Origin: Tenacibaculum tangerinum
GTDB lineage: Bacteria; Bacteroidota; Bacteroidia; Flavobacteriales; Flavobacteriaceae
Reading direction: 5' to 3'
Length of the DNA stretch: 64,000 bases
Assembly: GCF_029853675.1 (NCBI RefSeq)
Contig: NZ_CP122539.1
Location: forward strand, 2,003,001 to 2,067,000
Of the stretch, positions 50,401 through 57,284 are shown piece after piece (position 1 is the first letter of the stretch; every line of letters begins with the position of its first letter). A program made the translations under genes and the position numbers. The notes beneath the pieces are model-generated. The model searched no databases, had not been told where the DNA came from, and worked only from the letters and a program-made list of their open reading frames with translations.

Positions 50401-51919
50401 TCGATAATCTATGATCAAAATGCTCCTTACACAGTATACTATTGATGCAAATTTCTCTAAAATCAATATCCTGTTTTAGGTACTCTTTATATAATAATGC
50501 ATAATCTTTTAAAGATTTTTCTGATTTAGCACTTATAAAAAGCGGGAAATAGTTGCTTTTCGTTGTGCTTTTTTCTTTTTCAGTACTATCATACTCCGAT
50601 AAGATAACATGTGCATTCGTGCCTCCTGCACCCAAAGAGGCTATAAGACAGACTCTAGGTTTTTCGCTACTTTCCCACTCCTTTGTTTCTTTGTTTATAT
50701 GAAATGGCGTATTTTTTAAGTTAATAAATGGATTTGGTTTTTCATATCCAGTAAGTAATGGTTGCTTTTTTTCTTTAATTAGCAGTAAACATTTAATAAA
50801 TGCCGCAATTCCTGCTGAAGTATCTAAATGACCTAAGTTAGCCTTTACAGATCCTAAAGAACAAAATTGACTATTTACATTTTTTCCTTTTGATTGAAAG
50901 GCATTTGTTAAGGCCGTAATTTCAATAGGATCTCCCATTTTAGTTCCTGTACCATGCGCTTCTACATATCCTATTTCATTAGATGAAATTCCTGCATCTT
51001 CAATTGCATTTTCAATATTTTCTTGCTGTCCTTCAATACTTGGAGCGGTAAAACTTACTTTTTTTGCTCCATCATTATTTACTGATACTCCTTTAATTAC
51101 TCCACAAATTGTATCGTTATCTTCTAATGCTTTGTCTAACCTTTTTAAGACGACCACACCTACGCCATTTCCTCCAATAATTCCGTCAGAATCCGATGAA
51201 AAAGGATTACATTTTCCAGAAGGAGAATATATACCTCCTTCATAATACTGATAGCCACATTTTCGAGGAGTGTGCACGGAAGCACCCCCTGCCAAAGCAA
51301 TATCACAGTCTCCATATCTAACACTTTTTACCGCTGTGCTTAGCGCTACTAAAGATGATGAACAGGCCGTTTGAATGGTTAGTCCTGGGCCTCTTAAATT
51401 TAATGTGTATGACAAAAGTGTTGCTAAATAATCTTTATCATTCAGTAATTTAACCTTAACACTATCTACAGATTCTAATACTTCTTTATGATGCTCTACG
51501 TTATTTTTAAAATAGGTATTTCTATTTTTTCCAGAATATAAGGCCATCCCACAGGAAGCAAACACCCCACATTTTACTGAATTTGTTTTATTTATGTATC
51601 CCGAATTCTCTAATGCATGATAGGATTCCTGAAGAAATAGACGAAACTGAGGATCCATAATCTCAGCTTCTCGATTAGAAAATTTAAAAAAATTAGCATC
51701 AAATTTATCAACATCGGGGAAATATCCGGATATTGGTTTGTAATCCGCACTACTTACTATTTCTTCTGAAACTCCTTCTTTTATAATGGCTTCTTTTGAA
51801 AAGTTTGTAGTCGCTCTTTCCCCATTCATTATTATTTTTGAATATTCTTCGAGACTTCCTGCACTCGCAAATTTTCCAGAATATCCAATGACTGCTACTT
51901 GTTTTCTTAAATCTTTCAT
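47438..51919 (-). CDS. PKS module KS-AT-KR-ACP
   Basis: 1493 residues. KS: MDPQFRLFLQE, Cys186 (QTACSSSL), EAHGTGT and KANLGH, all intact. AT: FTGQGSQFVGMG, GHSVGEYTAAA, and specificity motif SNAFHS, matching malonyl-type enzymes. KR: GGLGEIGLYLAE for NADPH, the Ser in FFSSVASAFG and the Tyr/Asn in SNYAAANAF. ACP: LGVDSLTLIQL, with the attachment serine present. The C-terminus is a charged tail that could dock with the next protein. It should add one malonyl unit and reduce it to a beta-hydroxyl. It is the first synthase gene of the cluster, after the transporter. Confidence 0.95.
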   Translation of the reverse strand: MKDLRKQVAVIGYSGKFASAGSLEEYSKIIMNGERATTNFSKEAIIKEGVSEEIVSSADYKPISGYFPDVDKFDANFFKFSNREAEIMDPQFRLFLQESYHALENSGYINKTNSVKCGVFASCGMALYSGKNRNTYFKNNVEHHKEVLESVDSVKVKLLNDKDYLATLLSYTLNLRGPGLTIQTACSSSLVALSTAVKSVRYGDCDIALAGGASVHTPRKCGYQYYEGGIYSPSGKCNPFSSDSDGIIGGNGVGVVVLKRLDKALEDNDTICGVIKGVSVNNDGAKKVSFTAPSIEGQQENIENAIEDAGISSNEIGYVEAHGTGTKMGDPIEITALTNAFQSKGKNVNSQFCSLGSVKANLGHLDTSAGIAAFIKCLLLIKEKKQPLLTGYEKPNPFINLKNTPFHINKETKEWESSEKPRVCLIASLGAGGTNAHVILSEYDSTEKEKSTTKSNYFPLFISAKSEKSLKDYALLYKEYLKQDIDFREICINSILCKEHFDHRLSIPVESKENAIKKIDYFLSQKYSVNTQYYKQTKKVKQSVVVAFTGQGSQFVGMGKTFYDSFPLFKEILHTFEKLFYDKRKESLLELMFNGPEENLTLTENAQPAIFAFEFALYKLWESFGLKPKTLLGHSVGEYTAAAVSGVFTMEEGFKLIMQRASIMGGLEKNGAMAAVFLPLETLLETLSKLKLNINIAAENTEKSIVVSGHEKDILFFEKWCKEQEITIKKLKVSNAFHSYLMKPAMEQLREKWKNKKLKKPKLQLISNLTGLPATDSIATVDYWLEHLMNSVKFHKSIEYLVNKKNQIFFELGPKPVLSNFINDSFEQAETIFCSKSIHGSHDFKKAIGKCVLLGLDLNFYKIYGAKSFKKLLLPNYPFEKKSFWLPSKNNKQDQNNIFEIDWNTKSISINNREKNIETNTLWVLFGDDKNPLSIKINESLTAQKNAVIHYKTPQDKEEIQATINSLKAEQGGMETKVVFVPNKELPFTEQAFFLTTLMGQLDAELEGGKAVDFHYVFDNNTAETTTDSQKSISHALTGIVKSAQYELENLHCYITEIASLNANQEIINFIHRADSSDKKRFYERMINNNVAAPQLKNISFHENSFLLPTEIRKCMILGGLGEIGLYLAEKMLKEKTVEKIVLIGRSAPNEEIINKIEQWNKDDKKIEYYLCDITIEDEVRELINKTNGIANSLDLLIHLAGKLSDGVVKNMNYQKIKNVVSPKVTGLLNMMQVCTPKRVLFFSSVASAFGAAGQSNYAAANAFLDDYSKILRNSGIKATSISWGAWKNIGMASRGVAGKSLNEAYKITNEEAYKLMLGALNDNSHHLIINKFSDNILSEISDNKNLNEIGKQFWSSHYTGQTKKDANTTINLDGLSSHEKEVLITKEVIQEVKNVLGINENKHLQEDQSFHNLGVDSLTLIQLKNLLNKKLPVKLTIGDFYSNSSVTALALCILEKTAPIKEEVIEKEKVSEELEISDKDYLIDLLEKELFE

Positions 51920-52095
51920 TCTTTTAAATATTTTTTAGCTTTTATACCAAATGGATTTTAAAATGACACAAGAAAGGTGACCTTGATTTTTTTCTTTTTT
52001 TGAGAGCGTAAAACTATAGCATAGCTACAGTTACCGAATTGTTTTCCAATACAGAAAAAGAGAAATTAAACCTGTATTTATTTCGCCCTTAAAAT

Positions 52096-53429
52096 TTATT
52101 TAGTATTACTTTTTAACCACTTTTTCCATAAAACATAATTAAATCCTGCTCTTAAAATCTCATCTAGAAATATACCTAGTAGTATACCTGACAATCCCAT
52201 TTTAAAGTAAAAAGCAAATACAAAAGAGCCTAAAACTCCAAGTATCCAATTACTTGAAACACTAAATACAGATATTAATTTAGGGTTTCCAACCCCCCTT
52301 AACGTTGGTGAAATAATTAATGAAATAGCCTGAAAAGTCTCACTAAAAATAAAATAAGGAATAATAATACCTATGAAAAGTAATACCTCCTTATTAATGG
52401 TAAAAACACTAAACACTAAATCTGAAAACAGGTAAACTATTAGCATTGTAAAAAATAAAATTGGTATATAATATTTTAACGATTTTTTAATGTAGGCGTC
52501 GGCTTTAGAATAATTTTCTTTTCCAATATTATAACTAGAGAAAATTTGAACGGTAACCCCAAGCGCACCTGCCAATACGGTGGTTAGAAAAATTAAAATA
52601 TTTTTTGAATAAGTATAAGATGCTATTGCTATAGAACTAATATTGCCAATAAAGGCAATAATAAATATATCTTTAAGATTAAATGAAATCGGTTCTAAAG
52701 AAAGTGGTAACACTCGTTTTAAAATTACCAGTGATTCCTTTTTCGCTTCTTTTCTAATTTTAAAATAATCAAGTAATGGATTTTTTTCTTTTTTTAAATG
52801 ATATATTAAAATTAATATAGCTGGGAACTGACTTATTATTGTAGCCATCGCTAATGTTTTAGGAGAAATTTTCACTTCTGGAACTAATCCTAATAAAATA
52901 ATAAAGTTGAATACAATATTAGATATAAATAATACCGTAGAAGAATACGATATACTTTTACTGTTTTTTTTGCCATTAGTATCGATGAAAAATTTGAATA
53001 AAGAGAATCTATAATACAAATGGGTAACATATAAAACAAGTAACTTAAAAAAGCATCTGATGCTTCAGGTGTTAAACCAATCCAATTACTTATTTTTTCA
53101 GATAAAAAATACTGTAGTAAGGTAAAAATGATCGCCATTCCTATGGATAGCCATATCAAGACCCCTGATATAGTAATAAATTTACGGTTATTATTTTCAC
53201 CTTCAGCAATGGACAAAAAGCTAACTCCAACCATTGCTATGACACTAATCATAGATAGTAAAGATATTAATAAAACAACAGCTGAACCTACTCCTGAAAC
53301 TGCTTCATCCGAAGTAAGACTTAAAAAATATGTGTCTGTAAAAAATATACCACACATTAATAACCTTTGTAAGGCGATACTAAAAAAAATATTAAAAAAC
53401 GATTTTCTTGAATTATTGCTTTCGCTCAT
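52096..53429 (-). CDS. MATE-family exporter; frameshifted
   Basis: Two overlapping frames make one multidrug/toxic-compound exporter of about 445 residues. The first (ATG 53429) carries the N-terminal helices (FFTDTYFLSLTSDEAVSGVG and ILMAKK). The second carries the C-terminal half (VTVQIFSSYNIGKENYSKAD, SPTLRGVGNP). Adding one base to the A8 run (T8 on the plus strand, 52964-52971) joins them as LMAKKNSKSISYSS. About twelve hydrophobic helices are expected. It is the second gene of the operon and probably exports the product. If the frameshift is real, export through it would fail. Confidence 0.82.
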
Positions 53430-53457
53430 AAGTAAGTTTTTATTGAATAAGAACTTT

Positions 53458-53960
53458 TTAATTCAAAGCAAAAAGTGGGATTGTTACCATTATATTCTGC
53501 TGTAACGAATCAATTCGAACTATAATTTTGTTGTGGTTATCTGCTTTAATAATTTTACAATCCAATCCGTTTAGAGGGCCATATGTAATTTTTTTTACTT
53601 CACCTATTTTTGGAAGCTCTACATTAGTTTCTATCTCTGAAATATTCTTATCTCCAATAAGTAGCTTTATTTGATTGATTTCTTTTTCAGTCACTCTAGC
53701 ATATTCTTTTCCAAATTGGATATATGCATATGCTCCATTAACAGATAGTGCTTTATGGAATTCTAAAGAAGAATTAATATTCACAAAAACATAAGATGGA
53801 AATAGTGGTTTAAGGATTGTTTTTTTCTATCACTCCATTTCCTGATTATTTTAATTTCAGGCATAAATGATTCTATAGAAATATCTCTTAAGCGCTCATA
53901 AACCTTTTTCTCAGAATTAGGATTTACATATATAACATACCATCCGTTCTTAAAACTCAT
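53458..53960 (-). CDS. Specialised NusG/UpxY-like transcription antiterminator; frameshifted
   Basis: ATG 53960 opens a NusG N-terminal domain (GWYVIYVNPNSEKKVYERL, FMPEIKIIRKWSDRKK). A one-base addition in the A7 run (53820-53826) continues it as KTILKPLFPSYVFV, the typical NGN end of UpxY/RfaH-like proteins. The C-terminal part has a KOW-like segment (PKIGEVKKITYGPLNG). The total is about 168 residues. Paralogs of NusG placed at the head of long operons (UpxY, RfaH, LoaP, TaA) let polymerase read tens of kilobases. Here it precedes a 39-kb co-directional cluster, so the same role is likely. A new gene starts within 30 bases downstream. Confidence 0.85.
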
Positions 53961-54048
53961 AACAACAAAAATTACTAATTAAACATAGCTTCGCTACCGT
54001 CAGTCACATGACGTTTATAATAAAAAAAGAAAAATTTAAATAGGAAAA

Positions 54049-54081
54049 TTCAGCAATCTTTCAGCAATCTTTCAGCAATCT
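54049..54081. repeat. Three perfect tandem copies of TTCAGCAATCT
   Basis: An 11-bp unit repeated three times without change, about 90 bases upstream of the NusG-like start. The 11-bp period is close to one helical turn, which suits side-by-side binding of a regulator. Confidence 0.85.
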
Positions 54082-54154
54082 AAAATTCCGACTGCAAGAA
54101 TAGTAAAAAAAATATTACGTTACAACTTTATTTAAAAAAAGTAGGGCAAAGTCA

Positions 54155-54173
54155 CACTTTGTAAAACAAAGTG
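54155..54173. repeat. Small palindrome upstream of the cluster
   Basis: CACTTTG and CAAAGTG flank a 5-base spacer TAAAA. It is a possible operator or RNA hairpin. Confidence 0.5.
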
Positions 54174-54363
54174 AACTTGGGCAAAAATCAGATTCAAATC
54201 ACTTAAAATTTGAGGCTATTTTCAAGTTTTGGCTAACTTAAATCAACATTAAAAATAAGAATATTTAGATTTTTAGCTAAAAGCTCTCTAATTTAAAAGT
54301 ATAATTTTGCCTTGAAAAAAAGAGCCTATAATATTTGGATAACAAAATTCCGCTGAAAGGGGT

Positions 54364-54444
54364 TAAGGGGAAATTCCCCTTACAAGTCAGCGTGTTGGTA
54401 ACGGAAACTTCAGTTTTACTGTTTACGTCAACACGCTTACTTGT
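54364..54444. repeat. Pair of adjacent hairpins
   Basis: The first is a 9-bp perfect stem TAAGGGGAA-A-TTCCCCTTA (54364-54382). The second has 16-base arms ACAAGTCAGCGTGTTG and CAACACGCTTACTTGT (15/16 paired), extended by an inner ACGGAAAC/GTTTACGT stem, spanning 54382-54444. It could be a REP-like element, a terminator for the zinc-ribbon gene at 54531, or a structured leader RNA. Confidence 0.7.
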
Positions 54445-54477
54445 TTTAAATCTAAACCTTAAAAATGATAAAATTAT

Positions 54478-54495
54478 TAGATTTAAAGACTTCAA
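54478..54495. repeat. 18-bp direct repeat, copy A
   Basis: TAGATTTAAAGACTTCAA, identical to 55615-55632. The two copies enclose the two zinc-ribbon genes and the frameshifted unknown gene. Confidence 0.85.
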
Positions 54496-54530
54496 CTTCC
54501 TTTGAAAAATTTTGGATTATAATATAAATG

Positions 54531-54680
54531 TTAAGCTCTACGAGTTTTCTTTACATAGCCACATTTATAACATTGTTGTGTTCTAAAAAATTTAGTGTTT
54601 TGTACAGTATGGTCTCTAGAACACTTACAAGAATCACATCGCATAGAGCACGTGTATTTTAAACTATCAAATATCCCCAT
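54531..54680 (-). CDS. 49-residue zinc-ribbon micro-protein
   Basis: ATG 54680 to TAA 54531. It starts MGIFDSLKYTC and contains CDSCKC early and CYKCGY late, with a basic C-terminus (KKTRRA). These Cys pairs can form a zinc ribbon. The size and pattern recall the 44-residue zinc ribbon at 8815. Function unknown. Confidence 0.5.
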   Translation of the reverse strand: MGIFDSLKYTCSMRCDSCKCSRDHTVQNTKFFRTQQCYKCGYVKKTRRA

Positions 54681-54734
54681 CTTAATTAAGAATTTATGTG
54701 TTTCCACTTTCTTTTAGCATCCTGTGCTGTTTCT

Positions 54735-54842
54735 TTAATTAGTAAACCAACTTACTGTGTTTTTGCCACATATCTTACAAGGTATGCCTTCTCTAGTTTG
54801 TTGTTGACGATCACATTTCCCGCAAAAATAAACTTCACTCAT
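54735..54842 (-). CDS. 35-residue zinc-ribbon micro-protein
   Basis: ATG 54842 to TAA 54735. It starts MSEVYFCGKCDRQQ and has a second knuckle CKICGKN, then ends SWFTN. It is 23 bases downstream of the unknown gene at 54865 and 54 bases upstream of the 49-residue zinc ribbon, all on the minus strand. Function unknown. Confidence 0.5.
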   Translation of the reverse strand: MSEVYFCGKCDRQQQTREGIPCKICGKNTVSWFTN

Positions 54843-54864
54843 AGTATTGTACTTTTAGATTTCT

Positions 54865-55571
54865 CTAAAATACAATATTATTCAATAATAAAAGAGGCAC
54901 CAATTCCCCCAATAAGAATAGGCCATTTGACCACTTTCCTAATTCAATTGCTACACCACTAGTATATATTTGATGACTATCTCCTTCTTCCGTTTGGCTA
55001 TTTAAACGCATAAAATTACCCGTAAACACTAAATCTTCTCTAAAAACAATATAATTGATTACAAAAGCCAAATACGCATCACCATATAACTCAGAATTTT
55101 TACCCATAACTTCTCTTTGAAATTCTTTTTGCTCAGTATATAATTTTTGTTTTGAATCTTGCAGACATGAAGAAGACCATGCTTTTAAATGAGAATCCCA
55201 AACCCTATTTAAAACATCATCAGAAACATTTTCGATAAATATTTTTTTTACCTCATTGTTTGACTGATTTACTATCTCCATAACTTCTCGAAGCGTTTGA
55301 ATTGTAAAATCATTTTCTACATCATTTACAAGAATTTTAGCAGGAATTTGAGTAATAATGGGTGTGCTATTATTTTCAGATTTTCTTGTAATAATTCTAA
55401 TTTTCCAAAAGTTTTATTACTCATTTTTTCTGGAAATAAAGATTGTAATCTTTTTAATTCATCTTTTGGGATTTCAACTGAAACATTAGGAAGTTCTTTT
55501 AGTTTTGTGTTGAAAATATCTACAGAAATAAATCTTTTTTGTAATGATTTTGGAAGTAGAGAAGAATTCAT
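54865..55571 (-). CDS. Unknown protein, frameshifted
   Basis: Two frames, 55571-55326 (starts MNSSLLPKSLQKRF) and 55281-54865 (open further upstream), join if one A is added to the run at 55381-55384. The junction then reads LLQEKSENNSTPIITQIP. The joined protein is about 235 residues. The first half is charged; the second has an NYIVFREDLVFTGNF segment and ends in a hydrophobic GLFLLGELVPLLLLNN. No family is recognised. Without the added base the first frame ends in a low-complexity Leu-rich tail, which argues that the joined form is the natural one. Confidence 0.5.
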
Positions 55572-55614
55572 CTTTTTAAATTAATAGATATTTATAGTAT
55601 ACCACAATAATCTC

Positions 55615-55632
55615 TAGATTTAAAGACTTCAA
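55615..55632. repeat. 18-bp direct repeat, copy B
   Basis: TAGATTTAAAGACTTCAA, identical to 54478-54495; the following 20 bases are also partly alike. Confidence 0.85.
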
Positions 55633-55657
55633 TCACTTTCAAATTTTAGAGAGTAAA

Positions 55658-55692
55658 AAAAGAGATTATCTGATGTACAAATAATCTCTTTT
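55658..55692 (-). terminator. Terminator of the IS-interrupted gene
   Basis: The 12-bp perfect stem AAAAGAGATTAT/ATAATCTCTTTT with an 11-base loop and a T-rich flank on both strands lies 58 bases past the stop at 55750. Confidence 0.7.
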
Positions 55693-55749
55693 ATTTATGT
55701 CTAAATCAGGAGTAAGTTCAAAAATGAATACTTTAGATTTTTATAGGTG

Positions 55750-56035
55750 TTATTTTGCTTCTAATGAATAATCAAAAGAAAAAACAACACTTTGAGGTTG
55801 ACACTTTTTTGTTGGTGAGTTAATTTTTACATCCTTATTTTTCATTATTTCATCTACACTACTAAGAAAGCTTCTTTTTGATCCACCTTGCTTATCCGAA
55901 CCATCCCTGTGAAGATTTTCAGCAGCTAATCTATTACCTTTTTTATATTCAATAACGGTGTTTTTATAGTTTCCTTTTTCATTAAAAACGATAGAGATTT
56001 CTGCTCGTACATCTTTCGTATAATCACTTAAATAA
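55750..56035 (-). pseudogene. Gene interrupted by IS982 copy 2, 3' part
   Basis: An open frame of 94 codons runs from the IS edge to TAA 55750. It encodes YLSDYTKDVRAEISIVFNEKG, IEYKKGNRLAAENLHRD and a C-terminal CQPQSVVFSFDYSLEAK. Its 5' part appears beyond the IS: ATG 57069 reads MITFIN up to the edge, in the same frame. Without the IS the gene would encode about 100 residues. The family is not recognised. Confidence 0.55.
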
Positions 56036-57047
56036 CGTGAGTTCGGGATAGTTTATCCTATTCTTTGTAAGTTATCGATATTGATATTAGGTTTAGTTGG
56101 ATAAAACGAATAAGCGATTAACCCTGCGACTAAATTTAAGATAAAGTTATCGAAGCTTCTGTGTCTTGTGTGCTCTATTTGACATACGTTTTTCAAAATA
56201 TCATTCACACTTTAAATAACAGCCCTTTTTCTAAGCATAATTTTATCATAGATATGCATAAGAGTATTTTTCATATTCTTTCTAATTTTTGTAACCAAAT
56301 GTATTCCATCTACAAAAAGCTGTTCAAACAGTTCTTTACCTACATACCCTCTGTCGGCAAATATTTTTCCGAACACACGATTATGAAAGGCTTTATCTTT
56401 AAGTGGTTGCCTGTCATCTATATTACCTTGCGTAATTAAAAAGTCAACGATATCGCCCTTTTCATTGATAATAATATGAAGTTTAAAGCCAAAGAACCAC
56501 CCCATGGTTCCTTTCCCTTTTTTTGCGGTGTTTTTAAAAACTCTGTTCTGCTTTTCTCTTTTATAATGACATACTTTAATAGTGGTAGAATCTAAAAAGG
56601 AGATCCCTGTACATTGACCTAAACAGTGCATTTGAAGAAACAGTATCATAGGCACTGAACAACGCTTTTTCAATTCAACAAATCGGTTATAGGAAACTAA
56701 ATCTGGAAATTCTTTTGACAAGTGTTTGCTAACATATTCGATATAAAAGTGTTTAAAACACCTAAAACCACTAAAATGGAAAAACACCATAATTGTGATT
56801 ATTTCACTTTGGGTGAGTTTAGGCTTTCTTCGTCTAACTATCTTTGAACAGGTTTCTAAAGCATTTTTATCAATAACTTGATTAATTTCGGCACAAAAAT
56901 CATCAATTAAACAGAAAAATTCAGTAATTTTAAAATCAGAAATCATAGTGGAAAATTTAGTTATACAATTAAAAATCAGTACTTTAATTTACTAAATTTT
57001 TCGCTTTTTTTCGTGTAATTAAAAAACTTTTTTATCCCGAACTCACG
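56036..57047 (-). mobile_element. IS982-family insertion sequence, copy 2 (1012 bp, inverted)
   Basis: Same length as copy 1 and nearly identical, in the opposite orientation. Both ends are a perfect CGTGAGTTCGGGATA inverted repeat. The flanks TTAAATAA and TTATATTA match at only 6 of 8 positions, so a clean target duplication is absent. Confidence 0.92.
56053..56946 (-). pseudogene. IS982-family transposase with nonsense mutation
   Basis: Matches the copy 1 transposase with two visible substitutions in the first 244 residues (Leu to Phe in TIMVFFHF, Lys to Arg in KQNRVF). Codon 245, GAA in copy 1, is TAA here, removing the conserved C-terminal Glu region. The rest of the frame continues after the stop. 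The protein should be inactive, but its intact ends could still be used by the copy 1 transposase. Confidence 0.92.
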
Positions 57048-57069
57048 TTATATTAATAAAAGTAATCAT
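57048..57069 (-). pseudogene. Gene interrupted by IS982 copy 2, 5' end
   Basis: ATG 57069 followed by six to seven codons (MITFINI) up to the IS boundary, in frame with the fragment ending at 55750. An in-frame stop lies four codons further upstream. Confidence 0.4.
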
Positions 57070-57247
57070 TATTAATTGCTCTTATTAATAGTTGAAACAA
57101 ACCTGAAATCTATAAACTTCATCAAAATTATAAAAGCATTTTATGCTTATAACAACTCGTTCCAAAGGGTATTTAGCTCATAGAAATAGGGTGAAAAACC
57201 CAACCAAAAAGAGCTATTTCACACTCATAATTTTAAAACAATCAAGC

Positions 57248-57255
57248 TAGTTTTG
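57248..57255 (+). promoter_or_regulatory. Promoter -7 box of the region 5 operon
   Basis: TAGTTTTG matches TAnnTTTG and lies 29 bases before ATG 57285. No clear -33 TTG. Confidence 0.45.
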
Positions 57256-57284
57256 TTTCCACTAATTACAATTAATACTCTTTT

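Larger units (their letters stand above)
53961..54530. other. 570-bp leader region upstream of the cluster
   Basis: No convincing gene. It contains three tandem 11-mers (54049-54081), a small palindrome CACTTTG-TAAAA-CAAAGTG (54155-54173), two hairpins (54364-54444) and one copy of an 18-bp direct repeat (54478-54495). The main promoter of the cluster should lie here, but no exact minus-strand TAnnTTTG was found. Confidence 0.55.

Noticed and set aside
54049..54081. Possible CRISPR array
   Set aside because: Units are 11 bp and directly adjacent, with no spacers and no cas genes.
54382..54444. Possible integron attC site
   Set aside because: The stem lacks the GTTRRRY/RYYYAAC core pair at its ends and no integrase is in the window.
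54277..54495. A 72-codon minus-strand frame
   Set aside because: It runs across the two hairpins and the 18-bp repeat, has no domain pattern, and is best explained by the repeats.
56025..57055. Clean target duplication for IS982 copy 2
   Set aside because: The best 8-mers (TTAAATAA and TTATATTA) match at only 6 positions, so a duplication is not claimed.
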